A DNA stretch of 64,000 nt from Psychromarinibacter sp048262455 (GCA_048262455.1 JBLXFD010000003.1:162981-226980), one strand, 5' to 3'; numbered from the stretch's first letter, positions 16,256 to 25,613 are shown. Numbers and translations: made by a program. Notes: generated from the sequence alone by a model not told the origin.

Positions 16256-17569
16256 TCAGTTGGAGGTGCTCAGCCCCTCCGGCTGTCCCACCACCACGAA
16301 GTGCAGCGCCTCGGGCCGCACCAGCCGTTTCGCCACCCGCCGCACGTCCTCCAGCGTCACCGCTTCTATCTTGGCATTACGGGTCTCGATGTAGTCGATC
16401 GGCAGGTCGCCCAGCTGCATGCCGACAAGGATGTCCGCAATGCGGCCGTTGCCGTCGAAGCGCAGGGGATAGGCGCCGGTGAGGTAGGTCTTGGCGTCCT
16501 CCAGCTCCTCGGGCGTGACGCCCTCGGCGGCGATCCGGGCCCATTCGTCGCGGATCACCTGCACCGCATCGGCGATGCGCGCGTTGGCAGAGCGGACCGA
16601 GCCCATGTAGAGATCGGCGTAGTCCTTGTCGACGAGGTAGGAATAGACCCCGTAGGTCAGCCCGCGCTTCTCGCGCACCTCTTCCATGAGGCGCGAGTTG
16701 AAGTCGCCGCCGCCGAGGATCTGGTTCAGCACGAAGGCGGTGAAAAAGTCCGGGTCGTCCCGCTCGATCCCCTCGTGGCCGAAAATCGCCACCGATTGCG
16801 GGGTGTCGAAGGGAACGACGGTGACGCCGCCGGTGAACTCCGGCTGCACGTGCCCGGGTTCCTCCGCGCCTTCCTCTGGCAGACCGCCCAGCAGCTCGTC
16901 CAGCAGCACACCCAGTTCCGCGGCGGTGATGTCGCCCACGGCGGCGACATAGAGGTGATCGCGTGTCAGCACCCGGCGGTGCGCCTCCACCACGTCGTCG
17001 CGGGTCAGGGCGGTGACGCTTTCAATAGTGCCGTCGTAGGCGGAGCCGTAGGGGTGGTCGCCGAAGGCCATGCTGTCGAAGGCGCGCGAGGCGATCTCCT
17101 CGGGGTCGGTGGCGTCCGAGCGCAGGGCCGACAGCACCTGCGCGCGCACCCGCTCCACCGCGTCCATGTCGAAACGCGGATCGTTCAGCGCGGTTTTCAG
17201 CAGGTCGACGCTTTCCGCGCGATTCTCGGTAAGGAAACGGGCCGAGACCGAGAGCGCGTCGTCGTGCACCGAGAAGGAGAACTGCGCCGCCAGCGATTCC
17301 TGCGCGGTGGCGAAGGCCTGGCTGTCCATTTCGCCGGCCCCTTCCTCGATCAGGCCGGTCATCAGGTTGATCGCGCCGCGCTTGCCCGGCGCCTCCAGCG
17401 AGGCGCCGCCCTTGAAGCGGATCTCGAGCGCGGTGAAGGGGATCGAATGTTCCTCCACCAGCCATGCGGTGATGCCGCCGGGCGAGGTGACCTCCTGGAT
17501 CTCCACCGCGGCGCGCACAGGCAGCGCGGCGGCGAGGGTGACGAGGGCGGCGAGGGCGAAGCGGATCAT
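16256..17569 (-). CDS. M16 family peptidase-like protein lacking the zinc motif
   Basis: A 437-residue M16B protein with a Sec signal (about residues 1-20). The region aligning with the HxxEH zinc site of the partner reads RGAINLMTGLIEEG, so both histidines and the glutamate are gone and it cannot bind zinc there. The C-terminal half has the M16 R/Y substrate motif region (EVREKRGLTYGVYSYL). Inactive M16 subunits pair with an active one; the partner gene lies directly upstream and overlaps its start by four bases. Periplasmic peptide degradation is the likely role. Confidence 0.92.
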   Translation of the reverse strand: MIRFALAALVTLAAALPVRAAVEIQEVTSPGGITAWLVEEHSIPFTALEIRFKGGASLEAPGKRGAINLMTGLIEEGAGEMDSQAFATAQESLAAQFSFSVHDDALSVSARFLTENRAESVDLLKTALNDPRFDMDAVERVRAQVLSALRSDATDPEEIASRAFDSMAFGDHPYGSAYDGTIESVTALTRDDVVEAHRRVLTRDHLYVAAVGDITAAELGVLLDELLGGLPEEGAEEPGHVQPEFTGGVTVVPFDTPQSVAIFGHEGIERDDPDFFTAFVLNQILGGGDFNSRLMEEVREKRGLTYGVYSYLVDKDYADLYMGSVRSANARIADAVQVIRDEWARIAAEGVTPEELEDAKTYLTGAYPLRFDGNGRIADILVGMQLGDLPIDYIETRNAKIEAVTLEDVRRVAKRLVRPEALHFVVVGQPEGLSTSN

Positions 17570-19038
17570 TGGGCGGTCTCCTGCCCGGTGGCCTGCGGCT
17601 GGGCGGGCTCGGGCGCGGTTTCGGTTGCGGGCTCTGGCGGCGTGGCGGCTTCGGGTTCCGCCTCGGCCTCCATTTCGGGCTCCATTTCGGGCTCCACCTC
17701 GGCATCGGGCACCTTCATGAAGCCGGTGACAGCCCGGCGGCGGTCAAAGACGCGGGCCGCGGCGGCCAGCACATCTTCCTGCGTCACCGCCTGCAGCACC
17801 TCGGGCCAGGCCTCGATATCCTCCACCGTCAGCCCGGCGGTCAGGCCCGAGCCGTAGAGGCGGGCGAGGCTGCTGACCGAATCCTCGGCGTAGATCTGCG
17901 CCGCGCGCAGCTGGAACTTTACCCGCTCGAACTGCGCGTCGTCGATCCCCTCTTCGAGGAACTCCGCCACCGCACCGTCCAGCGCCGCCTCTGCCTCTTC
18001 CAGAGAAACCCCCGGCACCGGCACGATGGCGAGGCCGAAGGTGGAATCGTCGTAGGACATGTCGTCGTAGAAGGCGGCGGTATAAAGCGCTGTCTGGGTC
18101 TGGAACTGCAGCTTGCGCGCCAGCACCGAGGTAATGTTGTTGCCGCCGAGGATCTCGGCCAGCAGCACCAGCGCCGCCGCTTCCTCCTGCGCGCCGCTGT
18201 CGCGTTCCGGGGCAAGGTAGCTGCGGATCACGTAGGGCTGCGCGACGCGCGGGTCCTCGTAGGTCAGGCGCCGCTCGGTCAATTGCGGCGGCTCCTGCGG
18301 GCGTTCGCGCAGGCCGAGGCCCGGCGTCGGCTCCAGCGGGCCATAGTAGGTCTCCGCCAGCGCGCGCACCTCGTCGGGCTGGACGTCGCCCGCGACGATG
18401 AGGATCGCGTTGTTGGGGGCGTAGTAGGTCTTGTAGAAGTCCAGCGCGTCCTGCAGGCCCAGCGCCACCATCTCGTGCTGCCAGCCGATGATCGGGATGC
18501 CGTAGGGGTGGTTCATGTACTGCGCCGCGGTGCGCTGCTCGCCGAAGATAGCACCAGGGTCGTTCTCGACCCGCTGGTTGCGCTCTTCGATGATCACGTC
18601 GCGCTCGGTGGCGATGTCGTCCTCGGACAGGCGCAGGTCGCGCATCCGGTCCGACTCCATCCGCATCATCAGCTCCAGCCGGTCGGCGGCGACGCGCTGA
18701 AAGTAGCCGGTGTGATCGCGCGAGGTGAAGGCGTTGTCGGACCCGCCGTTGCGCGCCACGGTCTGCGAGAGCTCGCCGGGGGCCATGTCATCGGTGCCCT
18801 TGAACAGCAGGTGTTCGAGGAAGTGCGCGATGCCGGACTTGCCCGGAGGCTCGTCCGCGGCGCCGGCACGGTAGTAGACCATGTGCACCACCACCGGCGC
18901 GCGGTGGTCTTCCAGCACCACCACCTGCATGCCGTTGTCGAGGGTGAAATCGGTCACCTCGGCGGCGCGGGCGGCATCGGGGATCGCCACCGGCAGCGTG
19001 GCGGCAAGGGCGATCATGTAAGGGAGCAAGCGGCGCAT
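17566..19038 (-). CDS. M16 family zinc metallopeptidase (active subunit)
   Basis: A 490-residue secreted peptidase. A Sec signal (about residues 1-25) is followed by the inverted zinc motif HFLEH (His72, Glu75, His76) and the downstream ERDVIIEERNQR segment supplying the third ligand. The C-terminal ~45 residues are an unusual E/P/A-rich tail (PEMEPEMEAEAEPEAATPPE), probably disordered. GGAGGG precedes the chosen start at 19038. First gene of a pair with the zinc-less M16 protein, likely forming a heterodimer in the periplasm. Confidence 0.95.
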   Translation of the reverse strand: MRRLLPYMIALAATLPVAIPDAARAAEVTDFTLDNGMQVVVLEDHRAPVVVHMVYYRAGAADEPPGKSGIAHFLEHLLFKGTDDMAPGELSQTVARNGGSDNAFTSRDHTGYFQRVAADRLELMMRMESDRMRDLRLSEDDIATERDVIIEERNQRVENDPGAIFGEQRTAAQYMNHPYGIPIIGWQHEMVALGLQDALDFYKTYYAPNNAILIVAGDVQPDEVRALAETYYGPLEPTPGLGLRERPQEPPQLTERRLTYEDPRVAQPYVIRSYLAPERDSGAQEEAAALVLLAEILGGNNITSVLARKLQFQTQTALYTAAFYDDMSYDDSTFGLAIVPVPGVSLEEAEAALDGAVAEFLEEGIDDAQFERVKFQLRAAQIYAEDSVSSLARLYGSGLTAGLTVEDIEAWPEVLQAVTQEDVLAAAARVFDRRRAVTGFMKVPDAEVEPEMEPEMEAEAEPEAATPPEPATETAPEPAQPQATGQETAQ

Positions 19039-19157
19039 CGGCCCTCCGGGTCTGCGGAACGTCTGGGCGCCATAGGTACATGGGGGATGGTCCCGTGCAA
19101 GGCGGGCAACGCAGTTGTGAGGGGTATGGGAGTGGTGGGGGTGGGGAGCTCTGTGGT

Positions 19158-19175
19158 GGCGGGCTGAAGCCCGCC
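19158..19175. repeat. Short REP-like hairpin
   Basis: GGCGGGC and GCCCGCC flank a TGAA loop, followed by CTAC. This matches the mirror-image form of the GTAGGGCGGG...CCCGCC palindromes that end the larger repeats in this window. Confidence 0.7.
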
Positions 19176-19208
19176 CTACGGCTGGAGATCGGGTGAGGCG
19201 CAACACCA

Positions 19209-19409
19209 GCCTGCCCGTGGGCTGGCGCCTCCTACCTCCGGCTTGGACGCTTAATCCTCGCCAAGTCCGCGCGCAGAATGAGCCGTGCACGAGGATGTCA
19301 CAGCGCCAGCCCGCCGGAACGGGCAGGCGCTCGCCCCCGCGCCTTCGGCTTGTTCGGGGGCTGATCAGCGCTTCATTCGAACGAGGTGTAGGGCGGGGTT
19401 CACCCCGCC
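19209..19409 (+). repeat. Structured intergenic repeat, subfamily B, copy 1, with REP-like palindrome
   Basis: Main content of the 418-bp gap between the M16 gene and the DUF3035 gene. The 120-bp body runs 19209-19328 with terminal complementary pairs GCCTGCCCGT/ACGGGCAGGC and GGGCTGGCGC/GCGCCAGCCC. A tail hairpin of GCCCCCG...GGGGGC type follows (to about 19361), and a GGCGGGG-TTCA-CCCCGCC palindrome sits at 19392-19409. No convincing gene lies in it; the short frame across it (a peptide containing RQPAGTGRRSP) recurs at every subfamily B copy and is a by-product of the repeat. Confidence 0.85.
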
Positions 19410-19456
19410 TATGCGCAACATGAGCCTGCCCGCGCGCAACGCCTCCTCAGCCCCCG

Positions 19457-19993
19457 CTAGCGCGGGCGCGGCGGGGCGGCGGGGGTGCGCACGCCGAGGC
19501 CGCGGAAGCGTTCCAGCTCGCGGTACTTGTTCAGCGACTGCGGCGCATAGGCGCGGTAGTAGACGTTGGTGCCGAACAGGCGCTCCAGCAGCCGGCCGTC
19601 CTTGCGGCGCCGGAACTCCAGGTCCTCGGCGGCCAGAACCCCTCGGATGTTGTCCTCCACCCCGTAGCGGCTGACGCTCGCCAGCAGCCCGGCGTCCTGC
19701 GCCGGAATGGTGGCGGCGACACCGGGACGACCGCCCAAAGCGGCGATGGCGTCGGCGTTGGGGTTCTGGTCCACCCGGTTGGCGCGGCCCGGCGTGGGCG
19801 GCGGAAGCGCGCTGAAGTTCTCGGGCGCCTCCAGCGGACGGTTCGGCACGATGGCGAATTCGTCGGGGCCGTCAGAGGAAGAGCGGATGTTCAAAAGCCG
19901 CGGATTGTCGCTGCCGCAGGCGCTCAGAAACACCACGATTGCCAACGCCGCCAAGGGCTTGCCCGTCCGAACCTGTCCCAGCCGCAGCCGCAT
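19457..19993 (-). CDS. DUF3035 domain-containing lipoprotein
   Basis: A 178-residue putative lipoprotein. The N-terminus has a lipobox VFLSAC (cysteine about residue 26), so it is lipidated and membrane-anchored in the periplasm. The mature part is rich in R, P and N, with EFAIVPNRPLEAPENFSALPPPTPG, the DUF3035 hallmark. It lies 53 bases downstream of lspA, the signal peptidase that would process it, on the same strand. Function unknown. Confidence 0.88.
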   Translation of the reverse strand: MRLRLGQVRTGKPLAALAIVVFLSACGSDNPRLLNIRSSSDGPDEFAIVPNRPLEAPENFSALPPPTPGRANRVDQNPNADAIAALGGRPGVAATIPAQDAGLLASVSRYGVEDNIRGVLAAEDLEFRRRKDGRLLERLFGTNVYYRAYAPQSLNKYRELERFRGLGVRTPAAPPRPR

Positions 19994-20046
19994 CGATGTT
20001 ACCTCATCCGCGTTTGCGGCCTGTTTATCCCATGCCGGCGGCAAGG

Positions 20047-20517
20047 TCACGGGGTCTTTCTTTCCCCTGTGAACAGCACCAGCCCGCCCGCGCCCGCGAA
20101 GATCGCGATATCGGCCACGTTGAAGGCGAAGGGGTTGTCGATGCCACAGCAGGTCATGTTCAGGAAATCGGCCACCGCGCCGTAGATCAGCCGGTCCACC
20201 ACGTTGCCCAGCGCGCCGCCGATCAGCAGGCCGGCAGAGATTTGCGCCGCGCGCCGCGTCTCTCGCCGCATCCACCAGGCCACCCAGGCCGAGATCGCCA
20301 GCGCCACCGCGATCAGCACCCAGCGGGTCCAGCCGCTTTCGCCCGACGACAGCAGGCCGAAGTTGATGCCCTCGTTCCAGGCCATGCGCAGGTTCAGGTA
20401 GGGCGGCCAGATGTCCAGCGCGCCGCGGGTGCGCAGCTCCAGCTCCTGCACCACCAGCCACTTGCTGGCCTGGTCCAGCACGAAGATCGCCGCGGCGGTG
20501 ATCCACATCGTCTTCAT
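20047..20517 (-). CDS. lspA: Lipoprotein signal peptidase (signal peptidase II)
   Basis: A 156-residue inner-membrane aspartic protease with four membrane helices. The conserved GNVVDRL, VADFLN and FNVADIAI motifs are present; by family comparison the catalytic pair is Asp117 and Asp136. It removes signal peptides from diacylglyceryl-modified prolipoproteins and is the target of globomycin. It lies between purH (upstream) and the DUF3035 lipoprotein (downstream) on the minus strand, an order common in related genomes. Confidence 0.97.
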   Translation of the reverse strand: MKTMWITAAAIFVLDQASKWLVVQELELRTRGALDIWPPYLNLRMAWNEGINFGLLSSGESGWTRWVLIAVALAISAWVAWWMRRETRRAAQISAGLLIGGALGNVVDRLIYGAVADFLNMTCCGIDNPFAFNVADIAIFAGAGGLVLFTGERKTP

Positions 20518-20551
20518 GCGTTTCGCCCCGGCTTCTGGATGCGTGCCATCC

Positions 20552-22144
20552 TCAGTGCTGAAAGTGGCGCATGCCGGTGAAGACCATCGCCAGCCCGGCC
20601 TCGTCGGCGGCGGCGATCACCTCGTCGTCGCGCATCGAGCCGCCCGGCTGGATCACGCAGGTGGCGCCCGCGGCGGCGGCCTCCATCAGCCCGTCGGCGA
20701 AGGGGAAGAAAGCGTCCGAGGCGACGGCGGAGCCGTGGGTCAGCGGCGCGTCGAGGCCCAGGGCCTCGGCCATCCGCTCTGCCTTCTTCGCGGCGATCAG
20801 GGCGCTGTCCAGCCGGCTCATCTGCCCCGCGCCGACGCCGACGGTGGCGCCGTCCTTGACGTAGACGATGGCGTTGGACTTCACGTGCTTGGCGATTTTC
20901 CAGGCCAGCCGCAGGTCGGCCATCTCGGCCTCGCTCGGGGCGCGTTGGGTCACCACCCGCAGCGCGTCGGGGGTCACCTGCCCGCTGTCCTTGTCCTGCA
21001 CCAGGAAGCCCCCGGCCACCTGCCGCACCGCCACCTGCGCCTGCGCGGGATCGGCCAGCGCCTCGGTGGTCAGCAGCCGCAGGTTCTTCTTGGCCGCGAA
21101 AACCTCCAGCGCGTCGGCGTCGGCGCCGGGGGCGATCACCACCTCGGTGAAGATCTTCACGATCTCCTCGGCGGTGGCCCGGTCCAGCCGCTGGTTCAGC
21201 GCCACGATCCCGCCGAAGGCGGAGGTGCGGTCGCAGTCGAAGGCGCGGGAATAGGCCTCGGCCAGCGTCGCGCCCAGCGCGGCGCCGCAGGGGTTGGCGT
21301 GCTTGATGATGGCACAGGCGGGGCCGGTGGCCTCCGGCTGGAACTCCGAGATCAGCTCGAACGCCGCGTCGGTGTCGTTGATGTTGTTGTAGCTCAGCTC
21401 CTTGCCCTGCCACTGCCGCGCGGTGGCGACGCCGGGGCGGCCGGAGCCGTCGGTGTAAAATGCCGCCTGCTGGTGCGGGTTCTCACCGTAGCGCAGGGTC
21501 TGCGCGAGCGTGCCGGCGAATGCGCGGCGGCGCGGCACTGCCTGCCCGATCGCCCCCGCCATCCAGGTGGAGACGGCGGCGTCGTAGGCGGCGGTGCGGG
21601 CGTAGGCGTTCTGCGCCATGCGCTGGCGGAAGGCGCGGCCGGTCTGGCCCTCCTTCGCCTCCAGTTCCTCCAGCAGCGGCTGGTAGTCCTCGACATCCGT
21701 CAGCACGGTGACGAAGCCGTGGTTCTTGGCGGCGGCGCGGATCATCGCGGGGCCGCCGATGTCGATGTTCTCGACGCAGGTGTCATAGTCGGCGCCCTTC
21801 GCGACGGTGGCCTCGAAGGGATAGAGGTTCACCACCAGCAGGTCGATCGCGCCGATCCCGTGCTCTTCCATCGCCGCAAGGTGCGAGGGCTCGTCGCGCA
21901 GCGCCAGCAGACCCCCGTGCACCGCCGGGTGCAGGGTCTTGACCCGCCCGTCCATCATCTCGGGAAAGCCGGTGACATCGGCGACGTCGCGCACCTCCAG
22001 CCCCGCCTCGCGCAGCAGCTTCGCGCTGCCGCCGGTGGACAGCAGTTCCACCCCCCGGGCAGAGAGCGCGCGGGCCAGATCCACCAGCCCCTCCTTATCG
22101 GACACGGAAAGAAGCGCGCGGCGCAGGGGCGAGAGGTCGGTCAT
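20552..22144 (-). CDS. purH: Bifunctional AICAR formyltransferase/IMP cyclohydrolase
   Basis: A 530-residue enzyme for the last two steps of IMP synthesis. The N-terminal MGS-like cyclohydrolase domain (about residues 1-150: RRALLSVSDKEGLVDLARAL) precedes the AICAR transformylase domain (about 190-530), with KHANPCGAA carrying the conserved Lys-His pair and the C-terminal DAFFPFADGLMEAAAAG. Full length. It is flanked by lspA downstream (34 bases) and the heparinase-like gene upstream (13 bases). Confidence 0.98.
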   Translation of the reverse strand: MTDLSPLRRALLSVSDKEGLVDLARALSARGVELLSTGGSAKLLREAGLEVRDVADVTGFPEMMDGRVKTLHPAVHGGLLALRDEPSHLAAMEEHGIGAIDLLVVNLYPFEATVAKGADYDTCVENIDIGGPAMIRAAAKNHGFVTVLTDVEDYQPLLEELEAKEGQTGRAFRQRMAQNAYARTAAYDAAVSTWMAGAIGQAVPRRRAFAGTLAQTLRYGENPHQQAAFYTDGSGRPGVATARQWQGKELSYNNINDTDAAFELISEFQPEATGPACAIIKHANPCGAALGATLAEAYSRAFDCDRTSAFGGIVALNQRLDRATAEEIVKIFTEVVIAPGADADALEVFAAKKNLRLLTTEALADPAQAQVAVRQVAGGFLVQDKDSGQVTPDALRVVTQRAPSEAEMADLRLAWKIAKHVKSNAIVYVKDGATVGVGAGQMSRLDSALIAAKKAERMAEALGLDAPLTHGSAVASDAFFPFADGLMEAAAAGATCVIQPGGSMRDDEVIAAADEAGLAMVFTGMRHFQH

Positions 22145-22157
22145 CGGCGGAGGTATC

Positions 22158-23891
22158 CTAGTGCTGTTCCATCATCTCGCTGTCGTCCCGCTCGAAATCA
22201 CGCAGGTGCGTGGGCGTGTCCTGCGCCTTGGCGAACGTCCAGCGGACGCGGGTCGCATAGCGTATCGCCCGCGCGGATAGAACAACCTGTTTCGTCGCAC
22301 GCGGCTTCAGCCGGCCTTTTTCCAGGTAGACGCTGGGTTCCAGCGTCATCTGCGCCGCGCCGTCGTGGCGGAAGATCCAGACCTCGCCGCTTTTCAGCAC
22401 CATGGAAACGGCGGCGCCGCCCATGTCCAGCTCGGCGTCGACATCGGGGTGCAGGTGGAACCGCACCTGGAAGGGAATGCCCTGCAGCCGCACCCGGTCC
22501 ATGGCCGCGTCGAAGCTGCGCTGGTGCGCCTCCTCGATCGCCGCCAGCACGTCCTCGCCCGCCAGCCCGCGGCCATCCGCCGACAGCTCCAGCTGCCGCA
22601 CGTGGGTCAGCCCGTGGGTGGGGACGTAGCCGTCGTGGCCCGCCACCAGCCCGATCTCTGTGGTCTCGGTGCCGATCTGCATCTTCACCGACTTCGGCCG
22701 GTCATACAGCGTCTCGGCCGCGGGGCCGCCCTTGCCGGGACGGCCGAAGCGCGAGGACGAATACCCCTCGATCGCCAGGTCGGAGTGCGAGGCGGTGGCG
22801 CGGCCGGCGCGGGCCCATTCCGCGCCGAACTGCCGCCCGTCGCCGCAGTTGACGATCAGCGGCCGCCGGCCCGAGGTCAGCTCGAACGCCAGGGTCGAGG
22901 CATGGGCCCGCGCCGAGGCGGGCCCGCCCGGCGGCACCGCGGTATCGGCGATCACCGTGGTGCGCGCCGCCTGCAGCCGGGTGAATCCCATGGCCAGCCC
23001 CGGCCGCGGCCCGTCCTTGATACCGCTGTCCGCCAGCGCCTGGTCCAGCCGTCCCTCCAGCCCGCGCCCGCCGCCGTGGAACCGCGCCAGCGCGCCGTCG
23101 GCATGACGCAGCGCACGCAGGGTCGGCGCGATGCGGGCGATGGCGCCCAGGTGGTCCGCCGGCGCCCGGCGGCCCGATTCGGACAGGGCGCGGGCGGTCC
23201 AGTTGAGCAAGGTGAAGACTTCCAGCAGTTCTTCGGGGTTGCGGGTGACGATGCCGCCGCCGGCGTCGACCCGGTCGCGGCACTCCCGCGCCAACGCCTT
23301 GACTGCCGGGTCCACCAGCCGCTCCATCCCGATCAGGGACAGGCCGGCATAGATCAGCCCGCTCAGCGCCTCGAAGCGGCCCAGCCCGGGACGGGCGGCG
23401 CGCCAGCGGTGACTGAGGAAGATCGTCTGCTGCCCGAGCGAGCGGTAGTAGGCCTCTGACATGGCGCTGCCGTCGCCCTGCAGCAGGAAGATCGCGTGGT
23501 TGATCCAGCGGATCGCCCGGCGGCCGGTGGTGTCCGGGGTCCAGCCCGGCCCGGCACCGCGCGCGTAACGCTCCAGCCACTCCGCCGTCCAGGTCTGCGC
23601 CAGTTCGCGCGCCCGCCGGTCGCCCAGCGCCGCAAGGTCGTCAAGCCAGCCGAACCCGTGGATCTCGTCGTCGAACTCGGCCCCGTAGCGGCCCAGCGCC
23701 CAGATCGAGCTGTCCGGCGCCTCCACCACCCGGCCCGCCACCAGGAAGTTGCCGGCACACAGCTGCCGGCCCCGGGTGAAGCGGCCGATGGTGCGCGGCT
23801 CCGGCTGCGAGACGAACCCGGCGGCCGGGCGTGCGAAACCAGCCCGGCGCGCATGGTACCGGTTCATCCAACGCGCCCAGCGCTCGGACAT
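22158..23891 (-). CDS. Heparinase II/III family protein
   Basis: A 577-residue protein with the two-part heparinase II/III layout: an alpha-helical N-terminal toroid (about residues 1-300) and a C-terminal beta-sandwich (about 320-570; IVNCGDGRQFGAEWARAGRATASHSDLAIEGYSSSRFG). No signal peptide is evident, unlike true polysaccharide lyases. It sits between rsmB and purH, a conserved but unexplained order in alphaproteobacteria. ATG at 23891 is chosen; a TTG 18 bases upstream (23909) is an alternative. Substrate unknown, possibly an endogenous glycan. Confidence 0.9.
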   Translation of the reverse strand: MSERWARWMNRYHARRAGFARPAAGFVSQPEPRTIGRFTRGRQLCAGNFLVAGRVVEAPDSSIWALGRYGAEFDDEIHGFGWLDDLAALGDRRARELAQTWTAEWLERYARGAGPGWTPDTTGRRAIRWINHAIFLLQGDGSAMSEAYYRSLGQQTIFLSHRWRAARPGLGRFEALSGLIYAGLSLIGMERLVDPAVKALARECRDRVDAGGGIVTRNPEELLEVFTLLNWTARALSESGRRAPADHLGAIARIAPTLRALRHADGALARFHGGGRGLEGRLDQALADSGIKDGPRPGLAMGFTRLQAARTTVIADTAVPPGGPASARAHASTLAFELTSGRRPLIVNCGDGRQFGAEWARAGRATASHSDLAIEGYSSSRFGRPGKGGPAAETLYDRPKSVKMQIGTETTEIGLVAGHDGYVPTHGLTHVRQLELSADGRGLAGEDVLAAIEEAHQRSFDAAMDRVRLQGIPFQVRFHLHPDVDAELDMGGAAVSMVLKSGEVWIFRHDGAAQMTLEPSVYLEKGRLKPRATKQVVLSARAIRYATRVRWTFAKAQDTPTHLRDFERDDSEMMEQH

Positions 23892-24004
23892 TCCGTCGCC
23901 GACCTTCAAATCCCGCTTTCGCCTCGCCTGCTTGTGGCCGTCGCGGCGGCCCTTCTGGGCGCAGTCTACGCCAGCCCGAGGCGCAAGTCATTGGGGAATG
24001 GCGC

Positions 24005-25273
24005 TCAGGCGACTTTCCGCAACGACGCGATGTAGAAGCCGTCCATTCCCCCGGTTTCGGCCCAGAAGTCGGGGCGCAGCCGCAACCCGGTGCCGTCGCG
24101 CCAGGCCGGGTCCACCCCCGGCAGCGCCAGCGCGTCGGGATCGGGGCGCAGGTCCGGGTGCCGCTCCAGCGCCGCCTCCACCTGCGCCTCGCCCTCGTCG
24201 GGCAGCAGCGAGCAGGTGCAGAACACCAGCCGCCCGCCCGGCGCCAGCAGCGCCAGCGCCCGCGCGATCAGCGCCTCCTGCAGGGCGAAAAGGGCCATGA
24301 AGTCGCTGCCGTCCTTGGCTTGCGGCAGGTCCGGGTGGCGGCGGATCGTGCCGGTGGCCGAACAGGGCGCGTCCAGCAGCACCGCGTCGAAGCCCCCGGC
24401 CCCGTCCCATTCCAGCGCGTCGGCGGCCACCACCTGCGCGGACAGCCGGCAGCGCGCGAGGTTCTCGGCCAGCCGCTCCAGCCGCGCCTCGGAGATGTCG
24501 AGCGCGGTGACATCGGCCCCGGCCGCCGCCAGCTGCAGCGTCTTGCCGCCGGGCGCGGCGCAAAGGTCCAGCACCCGCTCGCCGGGCCGCGCCGCCAGCA
24601 CCCGCGCGGGCAGCGCCGCCGCCGCGTCCTGCACCCACCAGTCGCCGGCCTCGTAGCCCTCCAGCGCCGTGACCTGCCCCGCCCCGGCCAGCCGCACGCT
24701 GCCGGTGGGCAGCCCCGCGCCCCCCAGCCGCGCCGCCAGCGCCGCCGCATCGCCGTCGCGCGGCGTCAGGTCCAGCGGCGCACCGGCGGCATGCACCGCC
24801 TCCATCGCCGCCACGGCGGCCTTGCCCCAGGCCTCGATCAGCGGCGCGCGCAGCCACCTTGGCAGGCGCGGCAGCGGCAGCGTGTCCCACTTCGGCAGGT
24901 CGACCCGGCGCAGCACGGCGTTGACGAGGCCGGCCGCAGGCTCGGTCTTGCGGGTCTCGCGGGTCAGGCGCACGCAGGCGTCCACCACCGCGTGGGGCGC
25001 GCCGCCCAGCGCCGCCATCTCCACCACCCCCAGCCGCAGCACGTTCAGCACGGCGGGCGCGGGACGGCGTTTCAGGTGCGGGCCCAGCAGCCGGTCGGCG
25101 CGGTCCATCCAGCGAAGGGTCTCCAGCGTCAGCCGCTGGGCGCGGGCGCGTTCCTCGGGGGGCAGGTGTTCCAGCGCGCGGGGCAGAAGCTCCGGCAGCA
25201 GCCGGCCCTCCCCGGTGACCCGGTTCAGCAGCGCGTGCGCGGCACGGCGGGGGGCGAGACCGGGGGCGGCCAT
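24005..25273 (-). CDS. rsmB: 16S rRNA (cytosine(967)-C(5))-methyltransferase
   Basis: A 422-residue methyltransferase. The NusB-like RNA-binding domain (about residues 8-135) is followed by the SAM-dependent Rossmann domain: VLDLCAAPGGKTLQLA (SAM loop), DAPCSATGTIRRHPD (motif IV cysteine) and VFCTCSLLPDEGE (motif VI catalytic cysteine). Both catalytic cysteines are present. It methylates C967 of 16S rRNA. Divergent from the small assembly-factor gene, with 72 bases between. Confidence 0.95.
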   Translation of the reverse strand: MAAPGLAPRRAAHALLNRVTGEGRLLPELLPRALEHLPPEERARAQRLTLETLRWMDRADRLLGPHLKRRPAPAVLNVLRLGVVEMAALGGAPHAVVDACVRLTRETRKTEPAAGLVNAVLRRVDLPKWDTLPLPRLPRWLRAPLIEAWGKAAVAAMEAVHAAGAPLDLTPRDGDAAALAARLGGAGLPTGSVRLAGAGQVTALEGYEAGDWWVQDAAAALPARVLAARPGERVLDLCAAPGGKTLQLAAAGADVTALDISEARLERLAENLARCRLSAQVVAADALEWDGAGGFDAVLLDAPCSATGTIRRHPDLPQAKDGSDFMALFALQEALIARALALLAPGGRLVFCTCSLLPDEGEAQVEAALERHPDLRPDPDALALPGVDPAWRDGTGLRLRPDFWAETGGMDGFYIASLRKVA

Positions 25274-25345
25274 GATGTCTCCGGGGTTGCGGCGGGTGCG
25301 GGCGGACGTATATCAGACATACCCCGCCGGCAAGAAGGTGACACC

Positions 25346-25525
25346 ATGGCCGATGAGACCCCCAAGGACCTGCCCCCCGCCGCCCAGCGCGCGCTGGCCG
25401 AGGCCGAAGCCCGCCGCCGCGCCACACAGGCGCTGGAACTGCCGAAGGAGCTGGGGGGCCGCGACGGGCCCGAGCCGGTGCGTTTCGGTGACTGGGAGAA
25501 GAAGGGGATCGCGGTCGATTTCTAA
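25346..25525 (+). CDS. DUF1674 protein, succinate dehydrogenase assembly factor 4 homologue
   Basis: A 59-residue hydrophilic protein ending in RFGDWEKKGIAVDF, the invariant C-terminal signature of DUF1674/SDHAF4. In mitochondria this factor binds the flavinated SDH A subunit and helps join it to subunit B. Bacterial homologues are assumed to do likewise. AAGGTG precedes the ATG by eight bases. It is not near sdh genes in this window and is divergent from rsmB. Confidence 0.85.
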   Translation: MADETPKDLPPAAQRALAEAEARRRATQALELPKELGGRDGPEPVRFGDWEKKGIAVDF

Positions 25526-25613
25526 GAGAGCTTTGACGACGATGGGAGCAACACCTGACGCCGCACGCTCCTGCCGCCTGGAAAGACGCCACTTAATTAT
25601 TACGCGCCGATCA

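Noticed and set aside
12644..17857. A 1737-codon open frame on the plus strand
   Set aside because: It lies exactly opposite rmuC, mutL and the M16 genes, follows their codon periodicity (H/R/Q/G-rich product) and has no recognisable domain; it is an antisense shadow produced by high GC.
23892..23909. TTG start for the heparinase-like gene
   Set aside because: Possible, but the ATG at 23891 is preferred; the ribosome site is weak for both.
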